From JBOHPP01 sp050731755 (GTDB taxonomy: Bacteria; Methylomirabilota; Methylomirabilia; Rokubacteriales; CSP1-6), in NCBI GenBank assembly GCA_050731755.1, contig JBOHPP010000146.1:1-21428 (forward strand): a stretch of 21,428 nt of DNA. The letters are read 5' to 3'. Positions 1 to 7,211 of the stretch are shown here, piece by piece; position 1 is the first letter of the stretch; each line of letters starts with the position of its first letter. The notes under the pieces are model-generated. The model saw nothing but the letters and a program-made list of their open reading frames with translations, was not told the DNA's origin and did no database searches. The position numbers and the translations under genes were made by a program.

Positions 1-267
1 GGGCCGAACCGTGCGCCGCGCGATGGCCGTGCGCGGCGTGATGGCCGTGGGCGGCGCGGCCGCCGGCGGTAGCCGCCGCACGAGAACCCAACCGTGGGTG
101 CGGAGCTGGCTGTTGTTGCGCTCCCTCCGCTCCTTGCCCTTCGATTTGGCCCGACGTGTCCTCCGATCGAGAACGACCTCCACTTGCGGGTTCTGCGCGA
201 ACGCCTGCTTGAGGAAGGCGTACCGCTCCGGATGATTACGCGAGATGATCAGGAGCAGCGTGGCCAT
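1..267 (-). CDS. Hypothetical small basic protein (C-terminus cut by window edge)
   Basis: I do not recognise a function. An ATG at 267 opens a frame that runs without a stop to base 1, so 89 codons are visible and the C-terminus is missing. The N-terminus is hydrophobic and beta-alpha-like (MATLLLIISRNHPERYAFLK), followed by EVVLDRR and a run rich in Arg, Lys and Glu (about residues 36-53), then a short segment QLRTHGWVLVRR. Small proteins starting with a hydrophobic beta strand and carrying an LDRR motif are, in my recollection, common hypotheticals in delta-proteobacteria-like and Rokubacteria-like genomes. The last visible 25 residues are low complexity (Ala, Pro, Arg, Thr). It is divergent from the beta-barrel gene, with a 196 bp gap between the two starts. 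No clear Shine-Dalgarno is seen. Codon composition and the family-like N-terminus support coding better than the overlapping plus-strand frames do. Confidence 0.6.
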   Translation of the reverse strand, partial: MATLLLIISRNHPERYAFLKQAFAQNPQVEVVLDRRTRRAKSKGKERRERNNSQLRTHGWVLVRRLPPAAAPPTAITPRTAIARRTVRP

Positions 268-409
268 AGCCGATACGTTACCGCAGCCTAGCCTCGCGTA
301 ACGAATCTTCTCGGCAATAGCTCCACACCGCCGGCGACACGCGCTGGCCAGCGCGTTCGGTGCCGCCGGGCGCGTCAGAAACCGTGCCCGGACCCGTTCG
401 CCTCACCCT

Positions 410-415
410 TATACT
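410..415 (+). promoter_or_regulatory. Possible -10 element for the beta-barrel gene
   Basis: The hexamer TATACT lies about 49 bases before the ATG at 464, in an otherwise GC-rich divergent gap (268-463). No convincing -35 is visible 16-18 bp upstream, so this is a weak call resting on one AT-rich hexamer. Nothing else recognisable was seen in the gap. Confidence 0.3.
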
Positions 416-463
416 GAAAGTGCCGACAGCCCGCAGACGATTTTGGTGGAGGAGGGGCATTTG

Positions 464-1237
464 ATGAAGCCTGCTGGGGCGGCACTGCTCACTCTCGGTT
501 GTCTGCTTCTGCTGTTGCCCGGCCTCGCTGCCGCAGAACCGTACATCGCCGCCTACGCCGGGCTGGCGATCATGCAGGACAAGGACCTGAAGATCGCACA
601 GGACGTCGCCGGCGTCCCCGGCGCCGAGCTCGAGGGAACGCTGAAGGGCGTCGAGTTCGACCGGTCCACGGTCTTCGGCGCCAAGGTGGGGTACTTCTTC
701 AATCGGAGGCTATTCGGAGGCAACCTCGGCTTCGAGTACGAGGTCTATCACTTCCGGCCCGACATTAATGGTCAAACGATCGACTTTTCGGGAACGGTTG
801 GAGGGGTTTCGTTCGACGGGCCCTCCAATCTCAATAAGGCGGACATCTCGGTCATCGCCGGCGGGCTCAATTTCCTCTATCGGATCCCGTTGGCCAGAAG
901 TCGACGATTCCCGCGGGGCCAGGTCCAGCCGTATGTTGGCGTGGGCGGCAGTGTTTTCCTCGCCGAGTTCGAGACAACCTCGATCCTCGACGAGAACGAA
1001 GGCGTGGACGACACCGACCTACGCCCGGGCCTGCAGGGCCTGGCCGGTCTGAAGTTGTTCTTGTCAAGGAACGTCGCCCTCTTCCTCGAGTACAAGTACA
1101 TCCACACCGCGACGTTCGAATTCAAGCTCCAAGCTTCGGGGACGTTCGCCGGGTTGCCGAACGCGACGGAGACGACGACGTTGCGCGGTAGCCTCACCGG
1201 GCACCATTTCAACGCCGGCCTCGCCCTGCACTTCTAG
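464..1237 (+). CDS. Outer-membrane beta-barrel protein (OmpA/OmpW-like porin fold)
   Basis: A 257-residue secreted protein predicted to sit in the outer membrane. The start is ATG 464, because a strong purine-rich Shine-Dalgarno (GGAGGAGGGG, 448-457) ends six bases before it; a TTG start at 443 would lie upstream of that site. Residues 1-24 form a signal peptide with a Leu-rich core and an AAA cleavage site. The mature part begins EPYIAAYAGLAI and alternates aromatic and hydrophobic residues in strand-like stretches (VFGAKVGYFF, LGFEYEVYHF, VQPYVGVGGSVF, VALFLEYKYIHT). It ends in LHF, the terminal phenylalanine expected of BAM-assembled barrels. The FLEYKYIHT strand and final GLALHF match the Omp beta-barrel family (small eight-strand type). 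The ligand is unknown. It is the only confident plus-strand protein gene here and stands alone, ending near a hairpin. Confidence 0.85.
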   Translation: MKPAGAALLTLGCLLLLLPGLAAAEPYIAAYAGLAIMQDKDLKIAQDVAGVPGAELEGTLKGVEFDRSTVFGAKVGYFFNRRLFGGNLGFEYEVYHFRPDINGQTIDFSGTVGGVSFDGPSNLNKADISVIAGGLNFLYRIPLARSRRFPRGQVQPYVGVGGSVFLAEFETTSILDENEGVDDTDLRPGLQGLAGLKLFLSRNVALFLEYKYIHTATFEFKLQASGTFAGLPNATETTTLRGSLTGHHFNAGLALHF

Positions 1238-1255
1238 CCGTCCACGATAACGACG

Positions 1256-1283
1256 AAGGGCCGGGACACTTTTCCCGGCCCTT
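1256..1283. terminator. Strong hairpin between convergent transcripts
   Basis: An 11 bp perfect stem (1256-1266 pairing with 1273-1283) with a 6-base loop lies 18 bases past the beta-barrel stop and about 36 bases past the 3' end of the minus-strand tRNA. Its position suggests a shared two-way terminator. Neither flank has a real T-run, so intrinsic termination is not certain. Confidence 0.5.
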
Positions 1284-1318
1284 CCGTGCTGCGCGTACCT
1301 GGAGCCGCTAAGCGACGT

Positions 1319-1394
1319 TGGTGGAGGGTAAGGGATTCGAACCCTCGACCTCGGCGTTGCGAACGCCGCGCTCTCCCAACTGAGCTAACCCCCC
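1319..1394 (-). tRNA. tRNA-Ala (anticodon CGC)
   Basis: A complete 76-base cloverleaf reads on the minus strand. The acceptor stem is GGGGGGT paired with ACCCTCC and includes the G3:U70 pair that is the identity element for alanine. The D arm is GCTC/GAGC, the anticodon stem is CGGCG/CGCCG with loop TTCGCAA, and the T arm is GAGGG/CCCTT with loop TTCGAAT. The discriminator is A and CCA is encoded (1319-1321). The anticodon CGC reads GCG, a frequent alanine codon in a genome this GC-rich. Confidence 0.97.
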
Positions 1395-1411
1395 GAAGGT
1401 CAAACGCCCGT

Positions 1412-1440
1412 ATTCTACACGCCGGCTCCAGCGCCGCCAA
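1412..1440 (-). promoter_or_regulatory. Sigma-70-type promoter for tRNA-Ala
   Basis: On the minus strand, TTGGCG (1440-1435) is followed after 17 bases by TAGAAT (1417-1412), about 18 bases before the first tRNA base. It abuts the slipin stop codon (1441-1443), so the tRNA can be transcribed separately from the operon upstream. Confidence 0.6.
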
Positions 1441-2247
1441 TCAGCGGTCGGCGCGGGCGCCCTCCTTGCCGAAGTTGGCGAAGAGCGGACCCAGCAGGTC
1501 CATGGGCAGCGGGAAGAAGGTCGTCGTGTTCCGCTCGGAGGCGATCTCCCGCATGGTCTGCAGGTAGCGTAGCTGGACGGCCACCGGGTAGCGGGTCAGC
1601 ACCTCGGCGGCCTCGGACAGCTTGGCCGCCGCCTGGAACTCGCCGTCGGCGTTGATGACCTTGGCCCGCCGCTCGCGCTCGGCCTCGGCCTGCTTGGCCA
1701 TGGCCCGCTGCATGTCCTGGGGCAGGTCGATGTGCTTGACCTCGACGTTCGTGACCTTCACGCCCCAGGGGTCGGTGTGCTCGTCGATGATGCGCTGCAG
1801 CTGCTGGTTGATCTTGTCGCGGGACGACAGGAGATCGTCGAGCTCCGCCTGGCCCAGCACGGAGCGCAGGGTGGTTTGGGACATCTGAGAGGTCGCGTAG
1901 AGATAGTCCTCCACGGAGATGATGGCGCGCTCGGCGTCGACCACCCGGAAGTAGATGACGGCGTTCACCTTGATGGAGACATTGTCGCGCGTGATGACGT
2001 CCTGCGGGGGGACGTCCATGGCGACGGTGCGCAGGCTCACCTTGACCATCTTGTCGATCACCGGCACCAGCAGCACCAGCCCCGGGCCGTTGCCGGTGCC
2101 CCCGGGGTTGAGGATCGACTTGGCCGCCCGACCCAGACGGAAGATCACGGCCCGCTCGTACTCGCGCAGGATCTTGACGAACGAGGCCACGAAGAGGAGC
2201 GCCGCGCCGAGGACGACGATCACTACCAACAGATCCATGCTGATCAT
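1441..2247 (-). CDS. Slipin / stomatin-like SPFH membrane protein
   Basis: A 268-residue member of the SPFH (stomatin, prohibitin, flotillin, HflK/C) family. Residues 5-24 are a single N-terminal membrane segment. The SPFH domain follows (about 28-185), with the hallmark stretches REYERAVIFRLGR, GPGLVLLVPVID and DNVSIKVNAVIYFRV. An Ala/Glu-rich coiled coil (about 180-220) and a C-terminal oligomerisation tail with RNTTTFFPLPMDLL complete it. In characterised slipin-NfeD pairs (for example Pyrococcus PH1511/PH1510) the NfeD protease cleaves the slipin C-terminal region; the hydrophobic TTTFFPLPM stretch here would be the analogous target (inference). Its ATG overlaps the NfeD stop as ATGA, so the two are probably translationally coupled. 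A second Met at residue 4 is an alternative start. It is the last protein gene of the minus-strand run before the tRNA. Confidence 0.93.
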   Translation of the reverse strand: MISMDLLVVIVVLGAALLFVASFVKILREYERAVIFRLGRAAKSILNPGGTGNGPGLVLLVPVIDKMVKVSLRTVAMDVPPQDVITRDNVSIKVNAVIYFRVVDAERAIISVEDYLYATSQMSQTTLRSVLGQAELDDLLSSRDKINQQLQRIIDEHTDPWGVKVTNVEVKHIDLPQDMQRAMAKQAEAERERRAKVINADGEFQAAAKLSEAAEVLTRYPVAVQLRYLQTMREIASERNTTTFFPLPMDLLGPLFANFGKEGARADR

Positions 2248-3542
2248 GGTGCGCCTCCGGAATTGCCGGCCTTGATGACTTTCAACGTGAGCCCGTCGAT
2301 CCCGACGACGCGCACCAGCGCGCCGTCGTCAACCGGCTCGCCCTCGGCAACGGCCCGCCAGATCTCCCCCTGAACGGAGATCTGACCCTCGGGCGCCAGC
2401 GGTCCCCGCGCCTTGCCGGTCTGGCCGATGAGGCCCGAGCTGTCCAGGAGGGGCCGGCGGCCCAGGGCCTGCACGCCGGCCGTCACCACGAACAGGAACA
2501 GCCCTGCGGTGGTGCCCACGGTGGCGATGAGCACCCACCAGGAGATGCGAAACCCCAGCTCGGGCGCTTCGAACAGCATGAGCGAGCCCAGCCCCATCGC
2601 CACCACGCCGCCGATGCCGAGGATGCCGTGGCTCACGATCTTGATCTCGGCGACCAGCAGCCCGATGCCCAGGAGGATGAGCAGGAGCCCGGCGTAGTTG
2701 ATCGGCAGGCTCTGAAAGGCGAAGAAGGCCAGGATGAGGGAGATGGCGCCGATGACGCCGGGAAAGATGGCTCCTGGGTTGTAGAGCTCGGCCAGCAGGC
2801 CGATCATGCCCAGCATCATGAGGACGTAGGCCACGTTGGGATCGGTGATGACACTGAGAATGCGGTCGCGGAAGCCGACCTCGATCGCCTTGATGGTCGC
2901 GCCGCGGGTGGCCAGAGTCATCGGCCCCCGCGGGGTCTTCACCACCCGGCCGTCGATCTTGCCGAGCAGGTCGGGCACGGAGTCGGCGAGGAGGTCGACG
3001 ACCTTGAGGCGTACGGCCTCCCGCTCGGTGACCGAGACCGACTGCCGCACGGCCTTCTCCGCCCAGTCGGCGTTGCGCCCCCGCTCGAGGGCCACCGTCC
3101 GGATGAAGGCGGCGGCATCGTTCTCGATCTTCTTCAGGCTCTCCTTGTCGGCGCCGCCGCCCAGCGCCACGGGGTGGGCGGCGCCGATGTTCGTGGCCGG
3201 GGCCATGGCCGCGACGTGAGCGGCCATCGTGATGAACACTCCGGCCGAGGCGGCGCGGGCGCCGGTGGGCGCGACGTAGACGATCACCGGCACCGGCGAG
3301 TTCAACATGCGCTGCACGATGGCGCGCATCGAGCGCTCGAGCCCGCCCGGCGTGTCGAGCTCGATGATCAGCGCCTGGCTGCCCTCGGCCTGGGCCCGGT
3401 CGATGGCGGTGCCGATCAGGCGGAGCGTGATCGGGCTGATGACACCTTCGATTTTGATCGATGACACGGGCGCCGCCGCCACGGGGACGGCGACGGCCAG
3501 GAGCGAGAGCAGGCCGGCCAGGGTGACGGCCAGACGCGTCAT
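2244..3542 (-). CDS. nfeD: Full-length NfeD: membrane-bound ClpP-class serine protease
   Basis: A 432-residue long-form NfeD. Residues 1-24 are a signal peptide or anchor. A ClpP-class protease domain (about 27-225) follows with TPGG at 64-67 and the probable nucleophile Ser99 in AASAG; Lys137 or Lys138 lies at the spacing of the catalytic Lys in the Ser-Lys dyad of PH1510. Four to five hydrophobic segments follow (about 236-357). The C-terminal NfeD OB-fold (about 365-426, GLIGQTGKARGPLAPEGQI) has the usual VQGEIWRA strand. The start at ATG 3542 gives a proper signal peptide. An ATG at 3608 overlaps the agmatinase stop as ATGA and would add 22 poorly hydrophobic residues; the open frame further upstream overlaps that gene and is not credible. 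It overlaps the slipin gene by 4 bp, the standard nfeD-slipin pair of membrane quality control. Confidence 0.93.
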   Translation of the reverse strand: MTRLAVTLAGLLSLLAVAVPVAAAPVSSIKIEGVISPITLRLIGTAIDRAQAEGSQALIIELDTPGGLERSMRAIVQRMLNSPVPVIVYVAPTGARAASAGVFITMAAHVAAMAPATNIGAAHPVALGGGADKESLKKIENDAAAFIRTVALERGRNADWAEKAVRQSVSVTEREAVRLKVVDLLADSVPDLLGKIDGRVVKTPRGPMTLATRGATIKAIEVGFRDRILSVITDPNVAYVLMMLGMIGLLAELYNPGAIFPGVIGAISLILAFFAFQSLPINYAGLLLILLGIGLLVAEIKIVSHGILGIGGVVAMGLGSLMLFEAPELGFRISWWVLIATVGTTAGLFLFVVTAGVQALGRRPLLDSSGLIGQTGKARGPLAPEGQISVQGEIWRAVAEGEPVDDGALVRVVGIDGLTLKVIKAGNSGGAP

Positions 3543-3604
3543 TTGTAGCGGGGACCGCGGGCCCGGCTCAAACCGTGGGTGGGCTGCTCTAGGTGCCCAA
3601 AGCT

Positions 3605-4543
3605 TCATTTGTCCAGCGCCATGACGCTCACGAGCTCGAACATGAGGTTGGCGGCCAGCAGGGCCGTCACCTGGCCGGGCCCGTCGTAGGGCGGCGACAC
3701 CTCGACGACGTCGGCGCCGACGAGGCTCAAGCCGGCCAGCGCCCGGACGAGCGACACCGCCTCGTAGGACGTCAGCCCGCCGACCTCCGGCGTGCCGGTG
3801 GCCGGCGCATAGGCCGGATCCACGGCGTCGATGTCGAACGAGCAATAGACGGGAGCGCCGCGCAGCCGGCCGAGCCGGCCGGCCACCCAGGCGATCCCGT
3901 GCTCCTTCACCGCCTCGATCCGGATCACTTCGATCCCGTGCTGGTCGTGCAGGGCGAAGTCCTCCGGGCCGTAGAGCGGGCCCCGGATGCCCACCTGGAT
4001 CATCCGCCGAGGGTCGACGAGGCCCTCCTCGAGGGCGCGGCGGAATGTCGTGCCGTGAAAGAACCGGCTGCCGAAGTATTCGTCCCAGGTATCCGGATGT
4101 GCGTCGAAGTGCACGAGACCGAGTTGGCCGTGGCGCCGAGCCAGTGACCGGAGGATCGGCAACGTGACCGAGTGGTCGCCGCCTACCGTCAGTGGCATCG
4201 CTCTGGCCTGGACCACGGCGTCCACCGCTCGCTCGATCTTTTCGTAGGTCCGCTCGATTGAGATCGGCACCACGTCGATGTCACCGCAGTCGGCGATGCG
4301 CAGCCGCTGGAAGGGATGCACCTTGAGGACGGGGTTCCAGGGGCGGATCAGCGACGACTGCTCGCGCACGGCCCGCGGCCCGAATCGGGCGCCCGCCCGA
4401 TAGGAGACGCCGCCGTCGTACGGGATCCCCAGCAGCGCCACGTCGAGGCCGGCCACCGAGGGCGCGGCGGGCAGCAGCATGAAGGTGGCGATCTGGCCGA
4501 AGCGCGGCGAGACGAAGGGGTCGCGGGGCTCGCGCAGGTCCAT
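3605..4543 (-). CDS. speB: Agmatinase-family ureohydrolase
   Basis: A 312-residue enzyme of the arginase/agmatinase superfamily, which uses two Mn2+ ions to split a guanidino compound into urea and an amine. All metal ligands are visible: His124 in GGDHS, Asp147, His149 and Asp151 in HFDAHPD, and Asp237 and Asp239 in SFDIDAVDP. HGT at 163-165 and the length fit agmatinase (agmatine to putrescine) better than arginase, but guanidinobutyrase or another guanidino substrate cannot be excluded. ATG 4543 is seven bases past the sufS stop; extending the frame to 4603 would overlap sufS and adds a Pro-rich stretch unlike the family. An MTA phosphorylase elsewhere in the window could consume the by-product of spermidine synthesis from putrescine. 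Its place between sulfur genes and nfeD is not explained by function. Confidence 0.9.
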   Translation of the reverse strand: MDLREPRDPFVSPRFGQIATFMLLPAAPSVAGLDVALLGIPYDGGVSYRAGARFGPRAVREQSSLIRPWNPVLKVHPFQRLRIADCGDIDVVPISIERTYEKIERAVDAVVQARAMPLTVGGDHSVTLPILRSLARRHGQLGLVHFDAHPDTWDEYFGSRFFHGTTFRRALEEGLVDPRRMIQVGIRGPLYGPEDFALHDQHGIEVIRIEAVKEHGIAWVAGRLGRLRGAPVYCSFDIDAVDPAYAPATGTPEVGGLTSYEAVSLVRALAGLSLVGADVVEVSPPYDGPGQVTALLAANLMFELVSVMALDK

Positions 4544-4550
4544 GGCGGGC

Positions 4551-5768
4551 CTAGAGTGCGCCGGGAAGGCCGGCCACGGCGGTGGTGAGCGCGGCCACGT
4601 CATCGGGCGAGTTGAAGACCGAGAAGCTCGCGCGGGTGGTGCCGACCACCGCCAGCCGCCGCATGAGGGGCATCGCGCAGTGATGGCCCGCTCTCACAGC
4701 GATCCCCTCGGCATCCAGCAACGCCGCGACGTCGTGAGGATGGAACTCGGTCACGGCGAACGACACGACGGCTCCGCGCTCGCGGCTCGAAGGTGGACCA
4801 TAGACAGTCACGCCGGGGATCGCCGCCAGCGCCTCCACCGCCTGCCGGGACAGCGCGCCCTCGTGCTCGGCCACGCGCTCCATGCCGAGCTTCTCGAGAT
4901 ATTCGATGGCGGCGGTGAGGCCCACGGCTTCGGCGATTGGGGGTGTGCCCGGCTCGAAGCGCCACGGCAGGTCGTTCCACTGGGCGCGATCGATCCAGAC
5001 TTCCTTAATCATCTCGCTCCCGCCGCGGCCGGGCTCCAAGCGCTCCAGCACCTCTCGGCGGCCGTAGAGCACTCCGATGCCGGTGGGGCCAAGCATTTTG
5101 TGAGCGGAAAAGACGTAAAAATCACAGCCCAGCGTGGACATATCAAGAGGCAGGTGAGGCGCAGCCTGAGCCCCATCGACCACGGTGAGCGCGCCGGCTG
5201 ACCGGGCGCGCGCGCACATCTCACCGACGGGGTTCACTGTGCCTAACACATTGGAGACGTGCGCGAAGGCGACCACTCGGGTCCGCGGGGTGACCAGCCG
5301 GGCAAACGCTTCCAGGTCCAGCGCCTCCCCGTCGCGGAGGGGAACGGCCGTGAGGACAGCACCCCGGTCGCGCACCGCGAGTTGCCAGGGGATGATGTTC
5401 GAGTGGTGCTCGAGCTCGGTGATCAGCACCTCATCCCCAGCGCGCAGCGTCCGCCCTATCGTCTCGGCCAGGAGGCTGATGCCGTCGGTGGTGCCGCGGG
5501 TGAAGATGACCTCTTCCCGATGGGCGGCGCCGATGAACCGCTGCACCCGGTCCCGCGCCGCCTCGTACAGCTCCGTGGCTTCCTCCCCGAGCGTGTGGAT
5601 CGAGCGATGGACGTTGGCGTGGGTCCGCTCGTAGTATCGGCTCATCGCTTCGATCACCGTGCGGGGCTTCTGGCTCGACGCGGCGGAGTCGAGATAGATG
5701 AGCGGCCGCCCGTTGACGATGCGCTCGAGGATCGGGAAGTCGGGGCGCGTCAGCTCATCGAGCCGCAT
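4551..5768 (-). CDS. sufS: SufS-type cysteine desulfurase
   Basis: A 405-residue class V, PLP-dependent group II desulfurase that takes sulfur from cysteine as a persulfide. PLP-site residues are His121 (ELEHHSN), Asp198 and Gln201 (VVDGAQAAPH), and the Schiff-base Lys224 in SAHK. The catalytic cysteine is Cys364 in RAGHHCAMPLM. The short loop around it is the SufS rather than IscS type. ATG 5768 is preceded by TTGGGGA at a suitable distance; a TTG at 5780 would add four residues. It overlaps sufU by 14 bp, which agrees with the SufS-SufU pairs of Gram-positive and related bacteria where SufU accepts the persulfide. No sufB, C or D is in the window. Being downstream of xdhC, it may also feed sulfur to a molybdenum enzyme (inference). 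Confidence 0.95.
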   Translation of the reverse strand: MRLDELTRPDFPILERIVNGRPLIYLDSAASSQKPRTVIEAMSRYYERTHANVHRSIHTLGEEATELYEAARDRVQRFIGAAHREEVIFTRGTTDGISLLAETIGRTLRAGDEVLITELEHHSNIIPWQLAVRDRGAVLTAVPLRDGEALDLEAFARLVTPRTRVVAFAHVSNVLGTVNPVGEMCARARSAGALTVVDGAQAAPHLPLDMSTLGCDFYVFSAHKMLGPTGIGVLYGRREVLERLEPGRGGSEMIKEVWIDRAQWNDLPWRFEPGTPPIAEAVGLTAAIEYLEKLGMERVAEHEGALSRQAVEALAAIPGVTVYGPPSSRERGAVVSFAVTEFHPHDVAALLDAEGIAVRAGHHCAMPLMRRLAVVGTTRASFSVFNSPDDVAALTTAVAGLPGAL

Positions 5769-6171
5769 CGGGATCCCCAATCGGCGTGTCCAGCGCCGTG
5801 GCGAGAACGGTCAGCGGCAGGGTCACACAGCGCATCCGCGTGGGCCGGATGTCACTCTGAAGCCTCTCGAGCAGGTCGGACTTGCCCACGCCGGGGGCGG
5901 CGCGGGCCCGGCCCTCGATCAGCTCGGCGAGGACGTCGGCCGAGGCCGTACAGATCGCGCAGGAGTCTCCCAGGAAGCGCGCGGCGGCGATCGTGCCGTT
6001 CTCGATCCGCAGCATCAGCCGCACCCGGTCGCCGCACAGCGGGTTGACGTCCTCGGCGACGGCGGTGGCCCCGGGCAGCTCTCCCCGGAAGCGCGGCTGC
6101 CGCCAGCGCTGCCGGATGACGTCGCTGTACGGGAGGGGACGGCCGGCGGCGGTGCCGAGGGCGGCGGTCAT
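5755..6171 (-). CDS. sufU: SufU-type sulfur acceptor / Fe-S scaffold protein
   Basis: A 138-residue IscU/SufU-fold protein that accepts sulfur from SufS. The metal-site residues are Cys46 and Asp48 in NPLCGDR, Cys71 in GDSCAIC, and Cys115 in MRCVTLPL, matching the Zn/persulfide site of SufU. Cys74 is an extra cysteine: the family normally has Ser there (CAIS or CSIS). The usual SufU insertion region is represented by a short GRARAAPGVGKSDL segment. ATG 6171 overlaps the stop of the upstream molybdopterin-binding gene as ATGA; the longer frame to 6390 lies inside that gene and is rejected. It sits immediately before sufS and overlaps it. Confidence 0.92.
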   Translation of the reverse strand: MTAALGTAAGRPLPYSDVIRQRWRQPRFRGELPGATAVAEDVNPLCGDRVRLMLRIENGTIAAARFLGDSCAICTASADVLAELIEGRARAAPGVGKSDLLERLQSDIRPTRMRCVTLPLTVLATALDTPIGDPDAAR

Positions 6172-7211
6172 TCCAGTTCTCCGCGGGCGGCGGACGCGCG
6201 GTAGGGTGGAAAGCGGTAGGCCATGTCCCGCGAGAGCAATCCGCCGTGACCGAGCTCGGCCATCTCGCGGTTGCCGATCGGCTCGCCGGTCAGGAGCCGG
6301 GGCAGCACGAGGTCGAAGGTGGTCGCCTGCGAGAACATTCCGCACGTCGGCATGCCGATCACCGGCACCGCGTCCCACCGGGCGATCCACAAGAGGCTCC
6401 CCGGATGCGCGGGGGCGCCGTGCCGCTCGAGGCGTGCGCCCAGCCGCTCGAGTCCGCCGAAGACCGGATCGAGGGGGTCCAGCGCGCTCGCGCCGGCGAC
6501 GATCAGGAGCTCCGCGCCCCGACGCCGGAGCCCCGACAGCTCCTCAGCCACCGCCTCGGGAGTGGGTCCGGCGTAGCTGATGGGCAGCAGGAAGCTGCCG
6601 AACCAGTCGACCTTCTGCTTGAGCGCCGCCTCGAAGCGGGCCCGCTGCTTGGGCTCGAGGTTCTCGCGGGCCACGGCGCCCACCTGGGACGGCTGGAATC
6701 GCTTCACCGTGATCAGGCCGCCGCCGGCGGCGCGCGCCGTCTTCTCCACCGCCGCCAGCGTCTGCTCGGGAATCACCAGCGGCGTTACCTTGGCCTTGGC
6801 CACGGTTTCGCCGGGCTCCACGGGCTGGCCGTCGAACAGCGTGAAGACGGAGATGCCTTCCTGGGCATTGACGTCGGCGAGCGCGGTGCGCGCGATGGAG
6901 AGCAATCCCCGCCGAGTAGCCGCCAGGGTCCACTGCCCGCCGGTGTAGCCCTTGACCTCCACTCCGTCCCCGACGACGGCGCGGGCCAGGCGCCCTCCGG
7001 CCTCCTCCTCGTGGAGGTCACCGGGGTCGACGTGAAGCAGGTGGATCTCTTCCCAGGGCGCAGCGAGGACGGCGGCCGCCCCGCCCGCATCCAGGCGGGC
7101 CCCCTTGGGCCCCACGATCTTCCCCGCGCCGTCGCGCACGTCGTGGCAGAGCACCAGGCCCGTGAGCGATTCCACGGTGGCCGTCTCTCGCCGCTGGGCG
7201 ATGGCCTTCAT
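6168..7211 (-). CDS. MoeA-like molybdopterin-binding protein, divergent
   Basis: A 347-residue protein whose C-terminal half resembles the MoCF (MoeA/MogA) fold. The N-terminal part (about 10-140) includes TGLVLCHDVRD, like the start of MoeA-type proteins. The C-terminal part (about 200-315) carries GAELLIVAGASALDPLDP where MoeA has a GG-S-G-D glycine loop, and HPGSLLWIARWDAVPVIGMP followed by TCGMFS where MoeA has KPGKP and GLPGNPVS. The fold signature is kept but catalytic loops are replaced, so it may bind molybdopterin or its product rather than insert molybdate. Similar MoeA-like proteins are known next to xdhC and Mo hydroxylase genes. It overlaps both xdhC and sufU by 4 bp (ATGA in each case). 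A specific reaction cannot be assigned. Confidence 0.75.
   Translation of the reverse strand: MKAIAQRRETATVESLTGLVLCHDVRDGAGKIVGPKGARLDAGGAAAVLAAPWEEIHLLHVDPGDLHEEEAGGRLARAVVGDGVEVKGYTGGQWTLAATRRGLLSIARTALADVNAQEGISVFTLFDGQPVEPGETVAKAKVTPLVIPEQTLAAVEKTARAAGGGLITVKRFQPSQVGAVARENLEPKQRARFEAALKQKVDWFGSFLLPISYAGPTPEAVAEELSGLRRRGAELLIVAGASALDPLDPVFGGLERLGARLERHGAPAHPGSLLWIARWDAVPVIGMPTCGMFSQATTFDLVLPRLLTGEPIGNREMAELGHGGLLSRDMAYRFPPYRASAARGELE

Noticed and set aside
443..463. TTG start at 443 for the beta-barrel protein
   Set aside because: The Shine-Dalgarno lies inside this stretch and points to ATG 464, which also gives a normal signal peptide.
2628..3464. Long plus-strand frames opposite nfeD, and similar ones opposite mtnP, coxL, the MoeA-like gene and xdhC
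   Set aside because: They are rich in Asp, Gly, His and Arg, lack motifs, and mirror strong minus-strand genes, as expected in DNA this GC-rich.
3543..3845. N-terminal extension of the NfeD frame up to 3845
   Set aside because: It overlaps the agmatinase gene almost completely and is Arg/Gly-rich. The signal peptide begins at ATG 3542.
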